A stretch of DNA of 64,000 nt, taken from the NCBI GenBank assembly GCA_937951615.1, contig CALFBH010000079.1, positions 1-64,000 on the forward strand. Direction: 5' to 3'. Positions within the stretch are counted from its first letter, which is position 1; the number at the start of each line of letters is the position of its first letter. The notes beneath the pieces were generated by a model that ran no database searches, was not told the origin of the DNA, and was given only the letters and a program-made list of their open reading frames with translations. Both the position numbers and the translations under genes were made by a program. This DNA comes from an uncultured Saprospiraceae bacterium (GTDB taxonomy: Bacteria; Bacteroidota; Bacteroidia; Chitinophagales; Saprospiraceae). Below are positions 16,328 through 23,265 of this stretch, one piece after another.

Positions 16328-17842
16328 ATGAAAAACTTATACGCATTACTGGCTTTAATGATAAGCCTCAACATCCCAATTCAAGCACAAAATCCCGCAG
16401 GTAAATCCATGTACAGAGATGTCGTGGTCTTCAACTCGCCTGGCCCGGGACAAGGCGTGATTCGTAATTTGAATTGTGGTGGTGATGCTTCACTTGCCTT
16501 CACAAGTGCCATGACTGCTGAGTTTTGGTTTAAAGCGGCTATCCCGACAGACAATCAGAAATTCATCGGTCGACTCAATTCTACTGGAGCTACATTCAAT
16601 AATGGTTATCTGGTGGGCATCAATAATTCAAGAATCAATCCTGAAATTTGGACACCGACCAATCAATCTTATACAGAAGGTTTTATTCCTCCTGTTTCTA
16701 CCTGGCATCATGTAGCGGTGACTTATGAATCAGGCGGCATGTACCGTGCTTATCTGAATGGCGCGTTGGCATACGAACAGGCTGCTGCGGGTAATATCGC
16801 TGTACAAAATGCAGATTTGATTATTGGTGTAGGTCCTTGGGGAAATATGGATGCCTTTATGTCTTTTGGCGATATGGATGAAATACGCCTTTGGAATGTT
16901 GCCCGTACTGCCGAAGAGATTAAAGGCAGTATGTTTAGCACGCTTAGTGGTAATGAGGCAGGCTTGGTTTTATATCAAAACTTTGACAACGATAATGGAA
17001 GTACAATAATAAGTGATTTATCCTCTGCGGGCAATGATTGTACAAAAGTAGGCATGGATGCTACAAATATCATTGACTCAGAATGTGTGATTGCTAATGC
17101 ATCGACTCAAAATGCGGATGATTTAAATGGTATCTGGTTTTCTTCCAATGCTTTTCTACAAGATCCGCGCGTAGTGGATACAGAAAATGGACTGAGCCTG
17201 TCGGCTAATTTCAATGGACAGGACACTTCTTCCTATGTGGTATGGGGACATGATGGCGGCAGCGATACTTCAGTAGATGATTTACCTGCTAATGCACCTA
17301 TGGGAGCTATACGCACGGCACGCACTTGGTCGGCTACAGTTTTTGGAGATATCGCGCCTAATCTGACTTTTAATTTAGAGAATGCCGCAGGAGGTGCAAC
17401 ACCAATTCCAGGCAACCAGGATGCCAATTTCTACACGCTACTCGAACGTAGTTCTACGACAGGTAATTTCACCGCCATTGCAGCAGGAGATGCGATCAAT
17501 GGATTTGATGTTACCTTCAATAATGTAGCAGTGGAAGATGGTGCTTATTATGCGATAGCAGTAGGTGATGCCCCATTTGTCCTGACCAATATTTTTGAAG
17601 TGGATGAGAATGAACTAGCTGTTTCCATTTTCCCAAATCCAAGTGATGGAAGAGTGAATGTTCAAATTGACGAACAAATTCAAACTGCTGAAATTAGTAT
17701 TTTTAATACTGTTGGACAATTGGTAAATACCATAAATACAAATAATAAACGGACTGAAATCAAGCTGGCGGAATCTGGCATATATCTGCTAAGAATTGAA
17801 GCTGATGGCAAGACCTTTAATCAGCGTGTTCTTGTAAAATAA
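16328..17842 (+). CDS. Secreted LamG/concanavalin-like lectin-domain protein with T9SS sorting domain
   Basis: The 504-residue protein has a signal peptide (ending IPIQAQ). A LamG/pentraxin-like jelly roll spans about residues 30-225: AEFWFKA, WHHVAVTYESGGMYRAYLNG, and MDEIRLWNVARTAEEI with YQNFD at the end. A second beta-rich region carries VVWGHDGGSD and NFYTLLERS. A type A sorting domain ends the protein (IFPNPSDGRVNV to FNQRVLVK). It probably binds carbohydrate or protein on the cell surface. It follows the PNGase F gene after a 116-base gap containing a repeat, so it may help hold glycoprotein substrate. The ligand is unknown. The ATG at 16328 gives the normal signal peptide. Confidence 0.87.
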   Translation: MKNLYALLALMISLNIPIQAQNPAGKSMYRDVVVFNSPGPGQGVIRNLNCGGDASLAFTSAMTAEFWFKAAIPTDNQKFIGRLNSTGATFNNGYLVGINNSRINPEIWTPTNQSYTEGFIPPVSTWHHVAVTYESGGMYRAYLNGALAYEQAAAGNIAVQNADLIIGVGPWGNMDAFMSFGDMDEIRLWNVARTAEEIKGSMFSTLSGNEAGLVLYQNFDNDNGSTIISDLSSAGNDCTKVGMDATNIIDSECVIANASTQNADDLNGIWFSSNAFLQDPRVVDTENGLSLSANFNGQDTSSYVVWGHDGGSDTSVDDLPANAPMGAIRTARTWSATVFGDIAPNLTFNLENAAGGATPIPGNQDANFYTLLERSSTTGNFTAIAAGDAINGFDVTFNNVAVEDGAYYAIAVGDAPFVLTNIFEVDENELAVSIFPNPSDGRVNVQIDEQIQTAEISIFNTVGQLVNTINTNNKRTEIKLAESGIYLLRIEADGKTFNQRVLVK

Positions 17843-17862
17843 TAAGAGATAAAGAGAATTTT

Positions 17863-17927
17863 TTAGCCACGAATGCACGAATTAAGGACGAATATAATGC
17901 GATAAAAAATCCTGCATTCGTGGCTAA
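17863..17927. repeat. Palindromic repeat TTAGCCACGAATGCA...TGCATTCGTGGCTAA
   Basis: Fifteen-base arms pair perfectly around a loop of 35 bases. A second copy lies at 27633-27694. Here it sits between convergent genes, with T-rich sequence after it, so it could work as a terminator. I recall this sequence as a widely dispersed Bacteroidota repeat. Confidence 0.75.
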
Positions 17928-17985
17928 TTTTTTCTTAAATTCTAATTCCCCCCATTATACAATCCAAGTGTAATCCATTAAGCAT

Positions 17986-19026
17986 TCACTTTTCTTCATC
18001 CTTTATTCCTAAATGGATAATTCTTCCACCACTCATATTGATGGGATTACTACTTCTACCGATTACAATACCAGCTTCAGGGCTATAATATTTGTGAATA
18101 ATATCTCCAAAAGGATTCCTCATCACTGCAATTAATTCGTCCTTGTTGACTTCCTGCTTCAAGGCTACGATAAGATCCAAATACCCGCCTTCTTCCACAT
18201 AAATCCAGTAAGATTTCTTACACATGACAGCTTGCTCATAGGTTCTAATCTTGGTTTTAGTCATTCCCAGCCAGCTCATGATATTTTCTATGCCATTTTT
18301 TCCCCGTTCTATCATATCCGCCTGAAACACTTGCGGGTTTCCATATTCAACGGTTATAGTGGGGATGCCTTTGAGCATCGCTTCTGCCCGCATGGTTCTG
18401 GTCGTTGATACTTTTCCACCTGCACTCGGTATACCTTTATTGTTCAAAATAATATCTGCATCCTGCAATTTTGCCATTTGCTCAATCTTAGCATTACTTA
18501 AGTCTGCCCGAACATATAATGTATTCTCCCGTCCAAAACTTGCCGTATGCATATCTACAAGGTAATCTACTTTGCTCAATATTTTCTGATTGATTTGCCA
18601 GACATATTGTTGCGAACGATTGCCTTCTTGTTTTCCAGGGAAATGCCTGTTCAGGTCTTCTTCATCTACATATCTTCTTCGGTGAAGTGGAAGGCTAATG
18701 CCATTGAGTCCAGGAATAGCGATGATCGTACCATTGAGTTCTTTTATGTCGAGGTCATCCATCACACGCTGTATCACCCCGATACCATTCAGTTCATTTC
18801 CATGAATAGCAGCAACTAACCCGAGTACAGGAGATGAAGTTTGACCTTTTGCTATAATAACAGGAATAGACACAGGCTGTCCCATCCCATTATCAATCAT
18901 TTCAAGCCAGTACTTTTTAACCGTATTAGGCACTATCTGCTCAATATCGATTTCCTGAATAGTTTCCTGCCCAAAAAGAAATAATGGTGCAATAAGAAAC
19001 AAAGAGAGGAATAATGTTCTCATCAT
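17986..19026 (-). CDS. Exported succinylglutamate desuccinylase/aspartoacylase-family amidohydrolase
   Basis: This is a zinc-dependent M14-type deacylase or carboxypeptidase. The 346-residue protein starts with MMRTLFLSLFLIAPLFLFGQ, a clear signal peptide; the longer frame adds residues encoded by repeat sequence. The zinc ligands are visible as AAIHGNELNG (His and Glu) and VDMHTAS (His). DEEDLNRHFPG and EYGNPQVF match the family. In Bacteroidota such proteins are periplasmic and of uncertain substrate. It is the last gene of the same-strand purine-breakdown group, 79 bases after guanine deaminase, but its role there is not evident. Confidence 0.85.
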   Translation of the reverse strand: MMRTLFLSLFLIAPLFLFGQETIQEIDIEQIVPNTVKKYWLEMIDNGMGQPVSIPVIIAKGQTSSPVLGLVAAIHGNELNGIGVIQRVMDDLDIKELNGTIIAIPGLNGISLPLHRRRYVDEEDLNRHFPGKQEGNRSQQYVWQINQKILSKVDYLVDMHTASFGRENTLYVRADLSNAKIEQMAKLQDADIILNNKGIPSAGGKVSTTRTMRAEAMLKGIPTITVEYGNPQVFQADMIERGKNGIENIMSWLGMTKTKIRTYEQAVMCKKSYWIYVEEGGYLDLIVALKQEVNKDELIAVMRNPFGDIIHKYYSPEAGIVIGRSSNPINMSGGRIIHLGIKDEEK

Positions 19027-19105
19027 TTTTAATTTTTTACAAAAAATAACCCGATGCGCCACCCATACCCCACACGCTCATCGCAGGCAGGATGCCTGCA
19101 CAACA
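19027..19105 (-). repeat. Stop-to-start repeat with GCAGGCA-TCC-TGCCTGC hairpin and CCCGATGCGCCACC motif
   Basis: Directly after the guanine deaminase stop comes TGTTGTGCAGGCATCCTGCC, a seven-base-pair stem, then GGGTGGCGCATCGGG and a T-rich run. The motif CCCGATGCGCCACC (plus strand) also occurs at about 57762, inside another stop-to-start element. Confidence 0.65.
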
Positions 19106-19576
19106 TCAATACTCCGTCCGCTCACCAAAACCACTCCAAAGCTGAAAAACCCGCAAAGCCTCCTCGCGCCCCACTTGCACCGTCGGAATCTTCCGCTCAG
19201 GAATCGGCACATTAATCTCATCATAAATAAACTGATCATCAAACTCAATCGCCGCAGCATCCGCCTTTGTACAGGCATACACAATACGCTCAGGACGCGC
19301 CCAATAAATTGCACCCAGACACATCGGACAAGGTTCACAAGACGTATAAATCGTACAGCCATCCAACTGAAAACTATTCAGATTCCTACAAGCATCCCGA
19401 ATCGCCACAACCTCAGCATGTGCAGTCGGATCATTAGTCGAAGTCACCAGATTATTGCCCTGTCCGACCACCTTGCCATCCTTCACAATAACTGCCCCGA
19501 AGGGACCGCCATCTTTGTTTAACACACCTTTTTCAGCCAGTTCAATGGCTAATTCTATATAATGTAAATCGTTCAT
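19106..19576 (-). CDS. guaD: Guanine deaminase (cytidine-deaminase fold)
   Basis: It converts guanine to xanthine in purine salvage or breakdown. The 156-residue protein closely follows the Bacillus GuaD pattern: GGPFGAVIVKDGKVVG, NDPTAHAEVVAIRDAC with the zinc-ligand His and catalytic Glu, and TSCEPCPMCLGAIYWARPE with the two zinc cysteines. FDDQFIYDEI and the C-terminal ERTEY match the domain-swapped guanine deaminase tail and argue against tRNA adenosine deaminase. It is 102 bases downstream of xdhC on the same strand, which supports a guanine-xanthine-urate route, although the xanthine dehydrogenase itself is not in the window. Confidence 0.93.
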   Translation of the reverse strand: MNDLHYIELAIELAEKGVLNKDGGPFGAVIVKDGKVVGQGNNLVTSTNDPTAHAEVVAIRDACRNLNSFQLDGCTIYTSCEPCPMCLGAIYWARPERIVYACTKADAAAIEFDDQFIYDEINVPIPERKIPTVQVGREEALRVFQLWSGFGERTEY

Positions 19577-19581
19577 TTTAA

Positions 19582-19672
19582 GTATATTTTCAGTTGCAAA
19601 AAATCTTTCGCTAAAGCGTAAAAACGCTAAGAAAAAACAAACTTTGCGTCTTTGCGACTCTGCGAGAAAACA
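19582..19672 (-). repeat. CGCAAAGACGCAAAG repeat between xdhC and guaD
   Basis: In the sense direction CGCAGAGTCGCAAAGACGCAAAG follows the xdhC stop, and CTTAGCG...CGCTTTAGCG precedes the guaD start. The copy near 16.24 kb has the same orientation relative to its flanking genes. Confidence 0.7.
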
Positions 19673-19678
19673 GTTGAT

Positions 19679-20674
19679 TTACAAATAAGCACTGTCCCCA
19701 TATTTTCTGCCTGTCGGCAAATGTTTATTTTTTTCTTTTATAATTTCTCCAGCAATGCTAATGGCAATTTCCATTGTGTCCTTACTGAAAATCGGCATTC
19801 CAATTGGTGCGTGAACATGCTGAATATCAGCTTTTGAAATGCCCGCTTCAGCTAACTCTGCATACAAAGTCTCTATTTTACTATCGCTACCCATCATCCC
19901 AATATAAGCAAAAGCTTGTTGATACAATTGCTCCAAAACCACTTTATCCGACCGATAAGAAAAGGTCACAATCGCCACACAATCCTGCGCTTGGCTGTTC
20001 ATTTTTTTACCAAGATCCTTATAGTCCAGAATATGCTGCTCGTGGGCAAAAGTATTCATTTTCATAGTATTCAAGTCAGCCCGGTCATCATAGATGATCA
20101 CAAAATAATCCAGCATCGCCATCACCTGCGACAAAGCCAGTCCCACATGTCCGCCACCGATGATATGGATAATGTTTTGTACTTGAAGAATCTCATGGTA
20201 TTCCCAAGATGGATTTTCGAAGTAATTTCGACTTAGTGTATTATCATGATTTTGGCTGACGCCTAATCCGTTTTTTGAAAGAATTAGTTTATACGGCGAA
20301 GTTGAATTAACATGCCTATAGCAAGCCAAAATACATTTAAGACTTGGCAAATCATTTCCCGAAAGGGGAACAAAAGCCATCAACTGCTCTCCCGAACAAA
20401 TCATGCCCGACCGGTCTTTCGCGCCTTCTTTGTTGTGGTGTTGCCGCTTGACCTGCACGCTTGTTTCTCCTTTTTTTAACAATTCTTTCGACCACTCCAC
20501 CAACTTGTGTTCCATGATGCCGCCACCAATGGTTCCACAAAAATCGCCATCGCTATCGACCGCCATTTTGAAGCCCTGCCGTCCTGGCGAACTGCCCGAA
20601 CTTTGTAGCACATACAACAGCATCACCGTTTTGCTTTGTTGTAAACTATCGTATATAAATTGCCAGACTTTCAT
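19679..20674 (-). CDS. xdhC: XdhC-family molybdenum cofactor maturation protein
   Basis: XdhC proteins bind sulfurated molybdenum cofactor and insert it into xanthine dehydrogenase. The 331-residue protein has the N-terminal XdhC/CoxI domain (SSGSSPGRQGFKMAV, GTIGGGIMEHKLVE) and the C-terminal Rossmann part (IHIIGGGHVGLALSQV, then YIGMMGSDSKIE and HAPIGMPI). It lies between the DUF6986 aldolase and guanine deaminase on the same strand. Its presence implies that the organism makes a molybdenum hydroxylase, encoded elsewhere. Confidence 0.92.
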   Translation of the reverse strand: MKVWQFIYDSLQQSKTVMLLYVLQSSGSSPGRQGFKMAVDSDGDFCGTIGGGIMEHKLVEWSKELLKKGETSVQVKRQHHNKEGAKDRSGMICSGEQLMAFVPLSGNDLPSLKCILACYRHVNSTSPYKLILSKNGLGVSQNHDNTLSRNYFENPSWEYHEILQVQNIIHIIGGGHVGLALSQVMAMLDYFVIIYDDRADLNTMKMNTFAHEQHILDYKDLGKKMNSQAQDCVAIVTFSYRSDKVVLEQLYQQAFAYIGMMGSDSKIETLYAELAEAGISKADIQHVHAPIGMPIFSKDTMEIAISIAGEIIKEKNKHLPTGRKYGDSAYL

Positions 20675-20686
20675 TTTCGTTGTGTT

Positions 20687-20712
20687 GTAGGATAATTCAT
20701 GAATTATCCTAC
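20687..20712. repeat. Perfect 26-nt palindrome with AATTCATGAATT core, containing a stop codon
   Basis: GTAGGAT-AATTCATGAATT-ATCCTAC is fully symmetric. The TAG stop of the aldolase gene (20709-20711, minus strand) is part of it. Two other palindromes in the window share the 12-base core with different but self-complementary arms (28995-29048 and 48451-48492). Confidence 0.85.
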
Positions 20713-22133
20713 TGTTTCCGTCCTTCCAATATTTTCTTGAATGACCGACTGCGAATTTCTTCCAAAGTCAAGCCCGTTGCCAATACTTCTTCCTCTGTAA
20801 TTGCGCCACTATTCAAAGCCCGTAAAAAATAATTCAACAAGCCCTGCCCGGTAGCTGCATCGTCAAATACATCACCAATCAATGTAGCTCTTGCCGCTTT
20901 TTCTACAAAAGTTTTCAGTCGCTCGACGGCATCATGATAACTCTCCAAAAAGAAAGCATAGACAGCCGCATAACGCATAGGCAACTGCGCCGGATTCAAA
21001 TCCCAACCCTGATAATAACCATTCCACAAAGAGTGGCGGATGTGGTCGTAGCCCTTCTTCCAGGCACGATGCACGACTTGGGTGTTTTCCACCATTTGTG
21101 CAGGCGTCAGTTCGCCTCGATGTGGGCCGATGGGCATGGTATTCGTTGCTCCATCCGACAACCAAATGCCCGTATGTGCAAGCGCGACTTTCGTAACATG
21201 ATGCGCGAAATCGCAAACCGGATGATCCATTTCTTGGTACACCGCTGTGATATTGCAAGAGGCTGTATAATCGTAAGTGCCAAAGTGCATCGCGATGCAA
21301 CGCCCTTTACTCGCTTTAATAAATTTCAATAAAGGATTGGTGCCTTCCGAACTCATAATGGACTGAGTGGTCTCCACCATCATCTCCATTTTCAGTGTAT
21401 TGGCAGATAAATTCAGCGCAGCTTCAAGTGCTTCAAAGCATTCTACCAAAGCCGTGACTTGTTCAGGAATGGTTACTTTGGGCAACATCACGACAAAATT
21501 ATCGGGTAGCTTTCCGCCAGTTTGTGTGGCTAGTTGACTGATGAAAATATCCATTGTTCGCAAGCCGCGCTCTTTCATTTCTTCTGTAAACGCTTTGATA
21601 CGAATACCAATAAATGGCGGCAAAGTACCTGCTTTCATGCCTTTCGCCACTTCATTGGCAGCCTGTACGGCTGTTTCGTCTTCTTCTTTGTTAGAACGAT
21701 TGCCGAAGCCATCTTCAAAGTCAATTCTGAAATCTTCTAAGGCTTCCTGGGTGAGTTTTGCCTTGACTTTATTATAAATTTCGTAAGACAAATAACCTGG
21801 ATGCAGCCGTTTTTCTTCCGGTTTACAAGTGTCGAGATAAGTGGTCAGTTCGAGAACGCTTTTTTCATCAGCAGGCAAGCTTTCGTGTCCGCGCAACTGA
21901 AAGGCTTTTCCGAAAATGGCAAAATTGGGCGCGTAAGTCAGCAGTGCTTGTAGGGCTTTATTGCCCAATGATTCTGCGGTGTTGGATTTGAATAAATTGG
22001 CCCCACCATAAACAGTATGCACAGGTTGTCGGTCGGGACGGTCGCCCGGATATAATTGTCTGAACTGAAGATTTGCCTGTTCCAGTTTAGCAAATACTTC
22101 AGATTTTTTGTTGGTATTGATACTTAGTTTCAT
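20709..22133 (-). CDS. Malate-synthase/HpcH-like aldolase (DUF6986 type)
   Basis: The 474-residue protein belongs to the HpcH/HpaI citrate-lyase-beta fold: FRIDFEDGFG near residue 140 (acidic metal-site strand), MEMMVETTQSIM, and IAMHFGTYDYTASCNI. The long form with this N-terminus (PVHTVYGGANLF, LHPGYLSYEIYNKVK) resembles the family I know as DUF6986. Its chemistry is not established to my knowledge; related TIM barrels condense or cleave acyl-CoA with glyoxylate or oxaloacetate. The start is ATG at 22133; the longer frame only adds residues made of FKLKLRLKL from a repeat. It sits between the OHCU/HIU fusion and xdhC, so it may handle glyoxylate from allantoin breakdown. That role is an inference. 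Confidence 0.8.
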   Translation of the reverse strand: MKLSINTNKKSEVFAKLEQANLQFRQLYPGDRPDRQPVHTVYGGANLFKSNTAESLGNKALQALLTYAPNFAIFGKAFQLRGHESLPADEKSVLELTTYLDTCKPEEKRLHPGYLSYEIYNKVKAKLTQEALEDFRIDFEDGFGNRSNKEEDETAVQAANEVAKGMKAGTLPPFIGIRIKAFTEEMKERGLRTMDIFISQLATQTGGKLPDNFVVMLPKVTIPEQVTALVECFEALEAALNLSANTLKMEMMVETTQSIMSSEGTNPLLKFIKASKGRCIAMHFGTYDYTASCNITAVYQEMDHPVCDFAHHVTKVALAHTGIWLSDGATNTMPIGPHRGELTPAQMVENTQVVHRAWKKGYDHIRHSLWNGYYQGWDLNPAQLPMRYAAVYAFFLESYHDAVERLKTFVEKAARATLIGDVFDDAATGQGLLNYFLRALNSGAITEEEVLATGLTLEEIRSRSFKKILEGRKQ

Positions 22134-22270
22134 GATAAGTTTAAGTCTAAGTTTAAGTTTAAAATGAGGTGTTGCTGAAGGCAACATTTTTTACATGAAA
22201 ATTTAAACTTATTTAAATCGGAATGGGAATTAACCCGATTCGTAATTCGTCATTCAATCATTCGTAATTG
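22134..22270 (-). repeat. Stop-to-start repeat with TGTTGC-CTTCA-GCAACA hairpin
   Basis: In the sense direction the stop codon is followed by ACGAATGATTGAATG words and AAGTTTAAA. A six-base-pair hairpin follows, then AAACTTAAACTTAGACTTAAACTT up to the ATG. The words differ from those at 23.1 kb, but the order (stop, purine-rich arm, hairpin, complementary arm, start) is the same. Confidence 0.8.
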
Positions 22271-23137
22271 TCAACTTCCTCGATAGGTAGAATAGCCAAA
22301 TGGATTGAGCAATAAAGGCACATGATAATGCGTGCGGTCAAAAGTCTCAAACTGTATGCCGACTTCCGGATAAAAACCCTCTTGTCCTGTCTGACGATAA
22401 TAATCACCTGTCTGAAAATGCATTTCATAATGACCAGGTGCGAGTGTAACGCCAGGTGGTAGTAGGTCAGCAATTCTGCCATCTGCATTGGTGATGCCCA
22501 AGGCTAAAGTTTGCCAGGTCATATCTTTTTTGCTGCGCAATGTAATCGTAATCCCTTCACCGGGTTTGCCCAATGCGGTGTCCAAAACATGCGTTGTAAT
22601 CTGACTACTTGCATTCCAGTAAGGCTCGTGGAGTTCCAGCAGTTTTTTCAGCCGGAGGATAGTGATTTTGAATTGCTCTGCCTTTGCGATATGCAGCTCC
22701 TCTTCTTTAGAATTGTTTAGCCGATTTTGGACTAGTCGAAGCATCTCTTCAGCCGATTTACCTGTTGCGCAGACAATAAAAATGTAACCAAATTTTTCTT
22801 CGTAGTCTGTATTCGCTTTCGCTAATTGTTCTAAAGTGTCTTGGGAAGCAGTCGATATACCAGACTGTTCTTTGCCAGCCCATTGCTTGGTCGAGGCAAA
22901 TTTCTTTTCCAGACTTTTCAAATCACCAATCTTAGGATGATGCGTAAAAGCTTCCAGATAATTCGCTTCATGGCATTGCTCATACCAGCAAATCCGAGCT
23001 TGATCGAACAGGTGGCGTTCTGATTTAAAAGGAAAAACAGATGCGAGATGGCTGACCCATTTTTCTGCTCCGCAGCAGTTGGTCAGTGCTTCCTGCACTT
23101 GCTTTGCATCCAATTGATTAAAATTTTCTAATGTCAT
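22271..23137 (-). CDS. Bifunctional OHCU decarboxylase / 5-hydroxyisourate hydrolase (allantoin synthase type)
   Basis: This fusion performs the last two steps from urate oxidation to (S)-allantoin. The 288-residue protein has an N-terminal OHCU decarboxylase domain (about 1-165) with THHPKIGD, the catalytic-His motif, and FGYIFIVCATGKSAEEM. The C-terminal transthyretin-related HIU hydrolase (about 175-288) has TTHVLDTALGKPG with the N-terminal His and ends in YHVPLLLNPFGYSTYRGS, the diagnostic YRGS tail. The fusion order matches plant allantoin synthase. I chose the ATG at 23137; the longer frame adds only QHDNTTT-type residues from the repeat element. It opens the purine group after DUF885. 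No urate oxidase gene is in the window. Confidence 0.95.
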   Translation of the reverse strand: MTLENFNQLDAKQVQEALTNCCGAEKWVSHLASVFPFKSERHLFDQARICWYEQCHEANYLEAFTHHPKIGDLKSLEKKFASTKQWAGKEQSGISTASQDTLEQLAKANTDYEEKFGYIFIVCATGKSAEEMLRLVQNRLNNSKEEELHIAKAEQFKITILRLKKLLELHEPYWNASSQITTHVLDTALGKPGEGITITLRSKKDMTWQTLALGITNADGRIADLLPPGVTLAPGHYEMHFQTGDYYRQTGQEGFYPEVGIQFETFDRTHYHVPLLLNPFGYSTYRGS

Positions 23138-23265
23138 GTTTGGTTGTGTTGTGGTGTTGTCGTGTTGTGGTGTTGTCGTGTTGTCGTGTTGTCGTGTTTT
23201 GCTTCGCAAAACGACCTATATTAAGACATCAACACACGCGCACATCAACACATCAACACATTCAT
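23138..23265 (-). repeat. Canonical stop-to-start element with GTTTTGC-TTC-GCAAAAC hairpin
   Basis: In the sense direction, directly after the DUF885 stop TGA, TGTGTTGATG words appear, then GCGCGTGTGTTGATG. The hairpin is at 23196-23212. CACGACAACA words then run to the ATG of the next gene. The two arms are largely complementary, so the whole gap can fold into one long stem in the mRNA. Confidence 0.88.

Noticed and set aside
22133-23209. N-terminal extensions such as QHDNTTT, FKLKLRLKL and similar low-complexity residues
   Set aside because: They come from translation of the intergenic word arrays. In each case a normal signal peptide or family start begins at a later ATG.
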